Source: CAZNDN01 sp964571815 | GTDB taxonomy: Bacteria > Fibrobacterota > Chitinivibrionia > Chitinivibrionales > WJKA01 | Reading direction: 5' to 3' | Length of the DNA stretch: 31,405 nt | Assembly (NCBI GenBank): GCA_964571815.1 | Contig: CAZNDN010000035.1 | Coordinates: 1-31,405 of the forward strand | Shown here: one piece after another, positions 7,113 through 14,525 of the stretch | How the letters are laid out: each line of letters begins with the position of its first letter | Numbering within the stretch: the stretch's first letter is position 1 | Program-made: the position numbers and the translations under genes | Notes under the pieces: model-generated | Seen by the model: the letters and a program-made list of their open reading frames with translations, nothing else | Database searches by the model: none | What the model was told of the DNA's origin: nothing

Positions 7113-8687
7113 ATGTGCGACAAAATCCACGTCTTCTACGAACTGACGTGTGGCCCGGGGCAACGACCCGAAAAGCTGAGCAGGGCCATTGCATTAGAAC
7201 AGACCGTCGAAACTCCCGAGAGTGCAATCGATGAGCCCTGGATTCGGGAGCGGATCGTCGGCACGACCGAATCTATCGACCCACTGCCCGACCGGCCAGG
7301 TCGGTTCAGGGTATGCATCGCCTATCATGCCGACGTAACGGGATATGAGATACCGCAACTGCTCAATCTCCTCTTCGGCAACATCTCCATGAAAGACAAT
7401 ATCAAAATAGTCGATATCCGGTTTCCCAACCGCTTCCTGCAACGCTTCACCGGTCCCCGTTACGGGGTGGACGGCCTGCGACAACTGACAGGGGTCTACG
7501 ACCGTCCTCTGGCGGCAACCGCACTCAAACCCATGGGCCGCTCTCCGGAGGACCTGGCCGCCATGGCACAGGCATTCGCATCCGCCGGACTCGATATCGT
7601 CAAGGACGACCACGGGCTGGCCAACCAACCGTTCTGCCCGTTTGAGGAGCGGGTTGAGCGCGTGCAGCGGGCCGTGGATGAGGCCAACGGGAAAACCGGG
7701 GTGCGCACCGTGTACTTCCCCGCGGTGACGGGCCCGTTCGACGAAATCGCGGGTCAACTGGACTGGGCCGTGCGACAGGGCATCACGGGTGTGCTGATCT
7801 CACCGTTTCTGGTGGGACCGGACACGCTCCGCTATGCGGCCGCGCACTATCCTCTCGTGATCATGGCCCACCCCGCCCTGACCGGTGCGCATTTTCACAC
7901 CCGGCGCCACGGCATCACACCCGGTGTTCTTCTGGGCACCATCAACCGGCTCCTCGGCGCCGACATTGCCGTCTTCCCCAACAGCGGGGGACGGTTCGGG
8001 TTCTCCGGGGAGGGCTGCCGGGATATCGCCGAAAAGCTGCGGAGGCCCATGGGGCAGTGCAGACCGGCCTGGCCGGCGCCCGCCGGCGGAATGCGCGTCG
8101 AGAGTATCGGGAGCATGGCAAAGCAGTACGGGGTCGATACCGTCTATCTGATCGGCGGAGCACTGCTTGACAAACAAAAAGGTTACGAGTGCGCTGCGCG
8201 GGAGATGATGCAGGCTGTCGGCGAGCACTTCGAGGAACGCAGAACACCCGCGGCCGTGCCGACACCCGGGATCCCAGCCCGGCCCGATGCCGGGCGCGGC
8301 CCCAGCCTGCTGCGCTATACCGAAGACGGGACCTGGACCGACCGCTCTCCCATCACCTACAAGAACGACCGAACCCTGCCCTTTGCGGGCGTCAGCCGCA
8401 CCGAGCTGGTCGGGAAGCACGGGGAACAGACCGCGTTCGACGTGCGCTATTTCAAAATCCAACCCGGCGGCTACACAAGCCGCGAACGACACCGGCACGA
8501 ACACGTCATCATCGGGGTCCACGGCCGGGGCGCGGTGAAGCTCGACGACGAAACCCTCTGCATCGGCACCAACGATATCGCCTACGTCAAGCCGATGCAG
8601 GCGCACCAGGTGGTCAATGAGGGAGATCAAGACTTCGGATTCTACTGCATCGTGGATCACCGTCGGGACAAGCCGCGGGAGGCGTGA
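7113..8687 (+). CDS. RuBisCO-like protein fused to a C-terminal cupin; probable methylthioadenosine-isoprenoid shunt enzyme
   Basis: A 524-residue two-domain protein. Residues 1 to about 375 are a form IV RuBisCO-like protein (RLP). ALKPMG contains the Lys139 equivalent of RuBisCO Lys175. IVKDDHGLA contains Lys164-Asp165-Asp166-His167, where RuBisCO has carbamylated Lys-Asp-Asp-Glu. PAPAGGM (321-327) and LIGGALL (346-352) match phosphate-binding loops. Loop 6 lacks the GK of true RuBisCO, so it should not fix CO2. After a Pro/Ala/Arg-rich linker (about 378-397), residues 398-524 form a cupin with metal-ligand candidates His460, His462, His464 and His498, plus Cys512 near the C-terminus. Known: in Rhodospirillum rubrum an RLP isomerises 5-methylthioribulose-1-phosphate and a separate cupin converts the product with glutathione to 1-deoxyxylulose-5-phosphate. 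Inference: this protein does both steps. RLPs of apionate catabolism are the main alternative. Confidence 0.85.
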   Translation: MCDKIHVFYELTCGPGQRPEKLSRAIALEQTVETPESAIDEPWIRERIVGTTESIDPLPDRPGRFRVCIAYHADVTGYEIPQLLNLLFGNISMKDNIKIVDIRFPNRFLQRFTGPRYGVDGLRQLTGVYDRPLAATALKPMGRSPEDLAAMAQAFASAGLDIVKDDHGLANQPFCPFEERVERVQRAVDEANGKTGVRTVYFPAVTGPFDEIAGQLDWAVRQGITGVLISPFLVGPDTLRYAAAHYPLVIMAHPALTGAHFHTRRHGITPGVLLGTINRLLGADIAVFPNSGGRFGFSGEGCRDIAEKLRRPMGQCRPAWPAPAGGMRVESIGSMAKQYGVDTVYLIGGALLDKQKGYECAAREMMQAVGEHFEERRTPAAVPTPGIPARPDAGRGPSLLRYTEDGTWTDRSPITYKNDRTLPFAGVSRTELVGKHGEQTAFDVRYFKIQPGGYTSRERHRHEHVIIGVHGRGAVKLDDETLCIGTNDIAYVKPMQAHQVVNEGDQDFGFYCIVDHRRDKPREA

Positions 8688-8942
8688 ACGCGCTGGATGC
8701 GCACTACGGAATGCCGTCGACGGAGTCGTCGTGCTCGTTGACCGCACGCCGCGTTGAGCCCGGTCGGCCGGTCACGGGCAGGGGCGCGTGATCCGCCCCT
8801 TCACGCTCCGGCCCATCGGCCGGGTTCATGCGTTCTCTCGACAAGGAGCGCGACGCGGGACCACGGGCCAACATGTCGCTCTCGAACGCGGCGGCCCGAA
8901 CCGGGCGGCTAAGTGTAATAAATATTACCCCGTCCCCGGAGG

Positions 8943-10424
8943 TTATCGGTAGATACGCTTCAGCATGTAGTACGGGTACTCGTCGAAACGCTCCCCTTTG
9001 CCGTACGCGCGGGGATCGCCGGTGCGCTTCAGACCCGCATCCAGCGTCGCGGCGAGCTCATCTTTGATGTCCCGATACTCAGGCTCATCGGCCACGTTGA
9101 TTACCTGCGCCGGGTCCGTGTCCAGATCGTAAAGTTCCTCTTCGGGCCGCCTGGCGAAGGCAAGCGCGAAAGGACGGGCATAGCGGGGATCGGTGTTGTT
9201 TTCAATCAGAAATTTCTTGGTGGGAGACCTGTCCACATCACGGTAGGCCGGAGGACTCCCGGCGGGCCAGCGAGAGGGCTCGTAGTTGCGAATGTAAAGA
9301 TGTCGCGACGTGCGGATAGCCCTCGAGGGGTAGCCCTCGAACGAACCCTTCTGCGCGGCAATATGCCGCTCGCGGCCGGTAAGAATGTACGAGCGCTCCG
9401 GCTCAGGGCGGTCGCCTTCCAGCACGGGCAGCAGGCTGTGCCCCGACATTTTCGGCTCGGGAGCAACGCCCGCCAGTTCAAGAAACGTGGGAGCGAGGTC
9501 CTGCAGCCCGACAAATCCTCCATACGTTCGACCGGGCGAGCGAATCCCCTCCCACCGCACGGCAAGCGGCACGCGCGTGCCCGGATCGTACAGATTCGCC
9601 TTGCACCGGGGAAACGGCATGCCGTTATCGCTGGTGACCACCACCACGGTCGAATCCAGCTCCCCCCGCTCTTCGAGCTTCCGCAGGGCGCTGCCCACCT
9701 GTTCGTCGAACAACTCCACTTCGGCCCGGTAGTTACACAAATCGGTTCTCACCTCGGGAACATCGGGCAGAAATTCCGGCACCCGCACCCTGGCGGGATC
9801 GAGGCCGCGACGACGTCGCGGGCGGGCTTTGTAAGGCCGGTGCGGGCGGGTGCTGCCGAGCCAGAAGCAGAACGGCTGCCCCGTGTTGCGTTGCCGAAGG
9901 AAGCGGGTGAAACTCCGGTAGCGCGGTCCGGCCGGATTGTGCGCCCTGCCCCCGGCCCCCGGAAGACCGGGGCCCCAGCCCTTGCCGCGAAAACCCACCA
10001 GGTAGCCGTGCTGCTCGAGAATTTCGGGGTAGGTGGAGTACTGGGCAGGCAGCGTGCCCCACATGCTCGCCCCCTGCTCCAGCTCCCAGTGGTATCGCCC
10101 CGTCAACATGGCCGCCCGCGATGGGGCGCACGAGGGGGCCGGAGCGAACGCGTGGTCAAACATCACCCCTTCACGGCAGATCCGATCGAAATTGGGCGTG
10201 TGTACCACGCTGTCGCCCGCCACCGATGCATGAGGCCACGACCAGTCGTCCGCGAGAATCACCAGCATATTAGGCCGTCTCCTGTTTCCTTCCGACCGGC
10301 AGGAAAACACGCCCGGGAGAAGCCCCACACTCACCCCGGTCAGGCCGATTTCCCGCAGCGCCGCGCGGCGGCTGAGCGATGAATTCCCGAGTCTGCTTCG
10401 ATGTATTTTCGTCTGAGGAGTCAT
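8943..10424 (-). CDS. Type I sulfatase, Tat-exported
   Basis: A 493-residue alkaline-phosphatase-superfamily sulfatase. The N-terminus has a twin-arginine motif (SRRAAL, 18-23) and a hydrophobic stretch ending in VFSC, so it is probably exported folded by Tat and perhaps lipid-anchored. NMLVILADD (52-60) supplies metal-binding Asp59/Asp60. CAPSRAAMLTGR (99-110) is the sulfatase signature, with Cys99 as the residue normally converted to formylglycine. VVVVTSDNGMPF supplies further metal ligands. The substrate, a sulfate ester probably on a polysaccharide or glycan, cannot be told. No formylglycine-generating or anaerobic maturase gene is in the window. The start at 10424 avoids overlap with the divergent pentapeptide gene; no clear Shine-Dalgarno is seen. 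It stands alone, not in a polysaccharide locus. Confidence 0.88.
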   Translation of the reverse strand: MTPQTKIHRSRLGNSSLSRRAALREIGLTGVSVGLLPGVFSCRSEGNRRRPNMLVILADDWSWPHASVAGDSVVHTPNFDRICREGVMFDHAFAPAPSCAPSRAAMLTGRYHWELEQGASMWGTLPAQYSTYPEILEQHGYLVGFRGKGWGPGLPGAGGRAHNPAGPRYRSFTRFLRQRNTGQPFCFWLGSTRPHRPYKARPRRRRGLDPARVRVPEFLPDVPEVRTDLCNYRAEVELFDEQVGSALRKLEERGELDSTVVVVTSDNGMPFPRCKANLYDPGTRVPLAVRWEGIRSPGRTYGGFVGLQDLAPTFLELAGVAPEPKMSGHSLLPVLEGDRPEPERSYILTGRERHIAAQKGSFEGYPSRAIRTSRHLYIRNYEPSRWPAGSPPAYRDVDRSPTKKFLIENNTDPRYARPFALAFARRPEEELYDLDTDPAQVINVADEPEYRDIKDELAATLDAGLKRTGDPRAYGKGERFDEYPYYMLKRIYR

Positions 10425-10600
10425 GAAAGGGGAAAATACGACGTGTGCCGCGCCCCGGGCAGGCCGGCGGCCCGGCAACAACACTGCCGCAAGTGTACCC
10501 GCAGTCATTCGCAAGGGAATCTGCAAAACCGAAACAAAAAGGAGAGACGCCGCTTTCCGCCGGATCACACGGTTGTGCGGCACAAAGAAGAGGGGTGAGC

Positions 10601-11326
10601 ATGAACCCGACAACAAAATGCGGGGCTCTGGTGCCCGTTCTTGCCGTCACGCTCTTTTCGCTCCCGGTGCCGGGCGCTCAGCCCGGCGATTCCATCTACC
10701 TCTGTGTAGACACGCTGCCCGATGAGCCGGGTGAACAGAAAAAGGTATACGGATATATCGGCGGAGTGAAGACCGACTGTATGCCCGAACACGAGCTGCG
10801 CAGCAAGCTTGACAGCGCGACACGTTCCGACAGCCTCAAGCAGAAACTCACGAGCCTCGATCTTGACAGCATGCCCCACCGTGTATCGGCCGGGCGCCTC
10901 CAACTCGCCGACCTCCGCAAATACGACCTTCGGGGGGCCGAACTCGCCGACGCGGACCTGCGGGGAACACTGCTGACACGTGCGGATATGCGCCGTGTCG
11001 ACCTCCACGGCGCCGATTTGCGCGGCGCCGACCTGCGCTTCTCCTATCTGAAAGCCGCGAACCTCAGAAATGCCAACCTTGAGGGGACCCTCCTGGAAGG
11101 AGCCTACCTGCATTTTGCGGACCTGCGGGGCGCCGCGGGCCTTTCAGTGGAACAACTCAAGAAGGTCAAGAGTCTCTACAAGACCTCGCTGGACTCGACG
11201 CTCCTTGAGCAGCTTGAGCAGGAGTATCCCGAAAAGTTCGAGAACCCCGGCACATCGTGGGCAAACCACGTCGACGGCGACTGGAAACCGTCGCCCACCC
11301 GGTGGGACCGCCGAAAGGGACTGTAA
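10601..11326 (+). CDS. Secreted pentapeptide-repeat protein
   Basis: A 241-residue protein with a Sec signal peptide (hydrophobic core at about 9-22, cleavage near PGAQ). A linker (about 28-100) is followed by a right-handed quadrilateral beta-helix of A(D/N)LXX pentapeptides at about 101-180. Examples are ADLRK, ADLRG, ADMRR, ADLRG, ANLRN, ANLEG and ADLRG. A C-terminal helical tail (about 181-241) includes LSVEQLKKVKSLYKTSLDS. This tail resembles a motif often seen at the end of pentapeptide arrays. The ATG at 10601 has GAGGGG 6 nt upstream. Most characterised pentapeptide proteins are cytoplasmic; a signal peptide points to the periplasm or cell surface. Function unknown. It diverges from the sulfatase gene with 176 bp between the starts. 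Confidence 0.82.
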   Translation: MNPTTKCGALVPVLAVTLFSLPVPGAQPGDSIYLCVDTLPDEPGEQKKVYGYIGGVKTDCMPEHELRSKLDSATRSDSLKQKLTSLDLDSMPHRVSAGRLQLADLRKYDLRGAELADADLRGTLLTRADMRRVDLHGADLRGADLRFSYLKAANLRNANLEGTLLEGAYLHFADLRGAAGLSVEQLKKVKSLYKTSLDSTLLEQLEQEYPEKFENPGTSWANHVDGDWKPSPTRWDRRKGL

Positions 11327-11331
11327 GAGGC

Positions 11332-11352
11332 CGAGCCCCGGCTCGCTTTCCT
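11332..11352 (+). terminator. Possible terminator of the pentapeptide gene
   Basis: CGAGC-CCCG-GCTCG (11332-11345) followed by CTTTCCTCT forms a compact hairpin 6 nt after the stop codon. The U-rich tail is interrupted by C, so termination would be moderate. Confidence 0.4.
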
Positions 11353-11419
11353 CTGTGACCCCGGACGAATCGCGACCGGATCCGGTCGTCCGGCCGACCG
11401 CGTGGCGCACAACGCACAA

Positions 11420-11441
11420 GGGCGGAGCCGAAACCCCGCCC
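11420..11441. terminator. Hairpin downstream of the TPR-SLH lipoprotein gene
   Basis: GGGCGG (11420-11425) pairs with CCGCCC (11436-11441) around a 10-nt loop, 30 nt beyond the stop of the minus-strand gene. It lacks a T-run. Placed between convergent genes, it may end transcription from either side. Confidence 0.3.
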
Positions 11442-11470
11442 GAAGCGTTCTTTCACGACCGTCCGCTTCC

Positions 11471-12682
11471 CTATTCCAGCTTCAGGAAATTCTTCAGCTT
11501 CCTGATCACCAGCAGCCCGTCGGGACCCGAAACCGTCTTTTGCATGCCGAATTCACCGTTGATCTGCGCGTCCATGATCCCCCGGTCCGCGGCGGTGCAA
11601 ATAGCATTGTAGGCGGGATGGGAGGGGTTGACATCCGGAAAGCGGCTCTCCGCGTCGCCCACATACTTGGTTGCCAGGTCCTCGTCTCCCGTAATCGCAA
11701 TGATCGCATCCTCCACCATCATCGCGTACTCGCCCCGATTCACCGTTTCGTCCGGATGAAAGGTGTGATCGGGGTAGGGCTCCAGACCGCGAATATCCAA
11801 CTCGACGATGTCCATGACGAAATTCTTCGCCCAGTGCCCGTCCATGTCCGTTATTTCGGCCATCTTCACGTTCTTGTCGACTTCCATGGCACGCGGGTCT
11901 TCGGGCGCTTCAAATCCGGTGTCGTACTTCTTCGGCCTCTTTTTTTCAACCAGCTTGTCCAGTTTGAGTTCCGAAATGAACAGGGCGGCGATATCGGCCC
12001 GGGTCAGCTTGTCCACCAGCGCTATCCGCTTGCCCACATCGGTACCCGGCGCCGCACGCTCGATATCCTGCACCAGCTTGAACTGCTTGTCCGCCTCGTT
12101 GGTGAATCCTTTGTCCAGCTCCAGCACCCTGGCGAAGTCATCCTTGGCCTTGGAGAACAGGTACGCCTTCTTGTAGGACACCCCGCGCCGGTAGTAGGCC
12201 TCGGCGTTGTCCGGGTCGAGCTTGATCGCCTTCTCATACTCCCGCTCGACATCATCAATCCATTTCTTCGGCGGCTCACGGCCCTCTTTCTCCATGGTAA
12301 TCACCAGCGCCTTGGCGATATGGCTCTCCGGAGCGTCGGAAGCATGCTTCTTTCCCTTGTCGGCCAGCTTGTACGCCTCCTTGAACCCTTCCTCCATGGT
12401 CTTGTTGTCCGACGCGCCCCGGGCCTCCTTCGCCGTGACCAGCGCCAGGCCGGAGTATGCGAGCCCGAATCTGGGATCCAGGGATTTGGCCAGGGTGAAC
12501 TCTTCGCGCGCTTTCGCGATCTCTCCCTTGTCCCAGTATTTCATTCCCTGCTTGTAGTGAACGTCGGGGGTGTCCATGTGGCCGCCGGCTTTCCGCGCTT
12601 TGGGCGCGCACCCGGCAAGTATTCCGATGCACACAACAACGGCCGCCGCGGCGGTTGTACCGACAGTTCTCTTCAGACTCAT
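11471..12682 (-). CDS. Lipoprotein with TPR repeats and an S-layer-homology region
   Basis: A 403-residue lipoprotein with signal peptide and lipobox ILAGC (Cys25). Tetratricopeptide-like repeats fill about residues 40-215: VHYKQGMKYWDKGEIAKAR, FGLAYSGLALV and AEAYYRRGVSYKKAYLFSK. An SLH-type C-terminal region (about 290-403) includes DMDGHWAKNFVMDIVELDIR, DHTFHPDETVNRGEYAMMV and FPDVNPSHPAYNAICTAADR. TPRs mediate protein binding. SLH modules bind secondary cell-wall polymers or peptidoglycan, so this is probably a periplasmic scaffold linking outer membrane and wall. The ATG has GGGAGG 6 nt upstream. It follows the LPP20-like gene by 41 bp and should be co-transcribed from the same promoter. 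Exact role unknown. Confidence 0.82.
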   Translation of the reverse strand: MSLKRTVGTTAAAAVVVCIGILAGCAPKARKAGGHMDTPDVHYKQGMKYWDKGEIAKAREEFTLAKSLDPRFGLAYSGLALVTAKEARGASDNKTMEEGFKEAYKLADKGKKHASDAPESHIAKALVITMEKEGREPPKKWIDDVEREYEKAIKLDPDNAEAYYRRGVSYKKAYLFSKAKDDFARVLELDKGFTNEADKQFKLVQDIERAAPGTDVGKRIALVDKLTRADIAALFISELKLDKLVEKKRPKKYDTGFEAPEDPRAMEVDKNVKMAEITDMDGHWAKNFVMDIVELDIRGLEPYPDHTFHPDETVNRGEYAMMVEDAIIAITGDEDLATKYVGDAESRFPDVNPSHPAYNAICTAADRGIMDAQINGEFGMQKTVSGPDGLLVIRKLKNFLKLE

Positions 12683-12723
12683 TGTCGCCTCCCTCCTCGC
12701 TTTACGGGTTTCGAAGACACGAT

Positions 12724-13560
12724 TCAGTCGAGCACAAACACGACACGACACTCGGAAAGAAACTTCAGGTTTTCGGCGGCACTCCTGATGTCGGCCGCGT
12801 CACTGTCGGAAACCACTACGTCGGTACTGTTCTGACCCGAAGCCTTCACCGCCTTGACCTTCCCGGGAGCATCTCCCACGCGGTCCAGCGAAGCAGCGCC
12901 CTCGATGTCCTTGGCATAGCCCACCATGCCGTGCTTGACGGCCCACTCGCGGGATACGTACGCACTCCCGTAGATTTCCTTACCCGACTGATCGAGAACC
13001 TTCGGACTGAGCGCCGGCTTCAGCTCCAACCCGCGACAATCGATGATCAGCCCCGTGAAGACGGTCTCCTGCCTCGACTTCTTTCCCGTGAACTTGGTGA
13101 TCGCCGGACTCTCCCCCAGCTCGTCGCCGTAGATCCGCTTTCCCAGCCCGTCAATCCCGTCAAGGGGTATCTTCACCGTAACTTCCACCGAACCGTCGCT
13201 CATGTACCGGGTCCGCCCTTCCTGCTCGTAGCCCTTGACAAATCCGCCGACCTTGCTCTGCACGACATCGTTGGTGGTCATGAAATTCTCGACGGTGGTC
13301 GTCGAGTTGAGATACATGCCCTTGACGGTTTCCAGGGCATTGCGGATAGCCACCATGGTGGCGGCACGGATGGCCGCGGGGCGCTGCGCCGCTTCGGGGA
13401 GATCCGGGTTGGGAGCACCGATACCGGTCGCCACGATAGAACGCTCGGACCAATCAACCTTGCCCTCCCCTTCATCGCCGGAAATCACCGGCTGTATCTG
13501 CGCCGACGCTACCGCCGCCACGCCCAGACACGTTAACAGGACACTGTGAAAACGCTTCAT
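12724..13560 (-). CDS. LPP20/FlgP-like exported protein
   Basis: A 278-residue protein with a Sec signal peptide cleaved near VASA-QIQ (no lipobox Cys). WSERSIVATGIGAP is followed by a helix rich in Arg and Ala (RPAAIRAATMVAIRNALETV) and then MSDGSVEVTVKIPLDG. This order is typical of the LPP20 family, which includes the Vibrio/Campylobacter protein FlgP and many uncharacterised envelope proteins of other phyla. The C-terminal half is specific to this protein and contains an EIYGSAYVSREW stretch. The ATG at 13560 has AGGAGG 4-5 nt upstream. It is first in a two-gene operon with the TPR-SLH lipoprotein and lies behind a CRP-type operator. Family assignment is by pattern; function is unknown. 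Confidence 0.75.
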   Translation of the reverse strand: MKRFHSVLLTCLGVAAVASAQIQPVISGDEGEGKVDWSERSIVATGIGAPNPDLPEAAQRPAAIRAATMVAIRNALETVKGMYLNSTTTVENFMTTNDVVQSKVGGFVKGYEQEGRTRYMSDGSVEVTVKIPLDGIDGLGKRIYGDELGESPAITKFTGKKSRQETVFTGLIIDCRGLELKPALSPKVLDQSGKEIYGSAYVSREWAVKHGMVGYAKDIEGAASLDRVGDAPGKVKAVKASGQNSTDVVVSDSDAADIRSAAENLKFLSECRVVFVLD

Positions 13561-13674
13561 AGCACCTCCTTTACAGTAAGGGAAGGTAGCGGAACGATAT
13601 CGAGAAACATACGCACATCGAACACCACCGCGAACACGACCGGACTCAGCCCTCATGGCACCCGTCGACCCCTA

Positions 13675-13680
13675 AATATA
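13675..13680 (-). promoter_or_regulatory. -10 element of the LPP20/TPR-SLH operon
   Basis: Read on the minus strand this is TATATT, in an AT-rich island within GC-rich DNA. Transcription would start near 13668, giving a leader of about 108 nt. No TTGACA-like -35 exists; instead the CRP-type site occupies that position, as expected for an activator-dependent promoter. Confidence 0.5.
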
Positions 13681-13701
13681 AAATGGTTCCTTCTATTGTG
13701 C

Positions 13702-13717
13702 TGTGATGACAATCACA
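13702..13717. promoter_or_regulatory. CRP-type operator (TGTGAT-N4-ATCACA)
   Basis: TGTGATGACAATCACA is a perfect inverted repeat over the six outer bases of each half-site and matches the E. coli CRP consensus core. The gap between the site and the minus-strand -10 is 21 nt. This centres the site at -41.5 from the predicted start, the classical class II activator position. The site lies just past the stop of the upstream methyltransferase gene. Confidence 0.65.
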
Positions 13718-13730
13718 TTGCAACATCTTT

Positions 13731-14450
13731 TCAATCCGTCTTCCGCGCAATGCAGAAAAGATAGGCGACGTACCGGAACCCCTCCAGACGGTAGAATACA
13801 TCTATTTCCCGGTGGAATGCAAGCTTGACCCGTTTGTCGGCGAAAAAACCGGCGGCGTCCTCAAGCCGCTTCGCCATGTGTGCGTAGTAGTTGTCCCATC
13901 CGCTCCGGGGCACCAGGCACATCAGTTGAACCTCAAATCCACTCGCGCGCACCAGCGAGCGATACGAAGCTTCCGACTCGTAGCGGTAGGTGTCCGCCTC
14001 AAACACCGACCGGACTTCGTCGGGAACCCGATCGGTCAGAAAGATCAAGTCCGAAAACGCAAACCATCCCCGCGGAACGAGCCACTGACGGGCACGCTCC
14101 ATCCCTTTCTTCCGCGAAATGAACGACAGCACACCCCCCTCGGCCAGAACAAGCTCAAAGGGGTGTTCCCGGTGCTCGACCCGAAGAATGTCGCCTTGTT
14201 CGAAACTGACCAGGTGGCTGATCTTGCGCCCGACAGCCGTCTCTCTGCCGAGCCGGAGATTCTCCGCGCTGATATCAACCGCATGCACCCGGCAGCGGAA
14301 TTCCTCGGCGAGATTGCAGGCGCCCTCACCATAGCCGCACCCCATGTCCAGCACACGGCTCGACGGATTGATGCCCGCTACACGCCCCGCAAGAAGCGTG
14401 AACTCACGACCCGCCGGAGATGTATAGTTGGACATGATATCGGTCACCAT
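13731..14450 (-). CDS. SAM-dependent methyltransferase
   Basis: A 239-residue class I methyltransferase. Motif I is VLDMGCGYGEGACNLAEEF (34-52), motif II is HAVDIS with the ribose-binding Asp59, and an adenine-region FEQGDI follows. The C-terminal half contains WLVPRGWFAFSDLIF and SGWDNYYAHMAKRL, reminiscent of enzymes acting on small molecules or quinones, but the substrate cannot be assigned. The ATG at 14450 was kept; a second ATG at 14435 (MSNYTSPAG) is equally possible because neither has a strong ribosome-binding site. It lies 75 bp downstream of mraY on the same strand and is probably co-transcribed. A link to cell-wall precursor synthesis is only positional. Confidence 0.8.
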   Translation of the reverse strand: MVTDIMSNYTSPAGREFTLLAGRVAGINPSSRVLDMGCGYGEGACNLAEEFRCRVHAVDISAENLRLGRETAVGRKISHLVSFEQGDILRVEHREHPFELVLAEGGVLSFISRKKGMERARQWLVPRGWFAFSDLIFLTDRVPDEVRSVFEADTYRYESEASYRSLVRASGFEVQLMCLVPRSGWDNYYAHMAKRLEDAAGFFADKRVKLAFHREIDVFYRLEGFRYVAYLFCIARKTD

Positions 14451-14525
14451 GAACTGTCCCGCTCCGCGGCCCGGGAATGCCCGGCTTCGGGCAAAAATCT
14501 CCGCCCCGAACTTCGCCTCACAATA

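Noticed and set aside
7113..8300. Bona fide CO2-fixing RuBisCO
   Set aside because: Loop 6 lacks the catalytic GK, and the carbamate motif reads KDDH rather than KDDE. No phosphoribulokinase or other Calvin-cycle gene is present.
8915..8928. Near-palindrome GTAATA-AA-TATTAC after the RLP-cupin gene
   Set aside because: Short, AT-only and not positioned upstream of any gene; chance or a weak terminator-associated element is enough to explain it.
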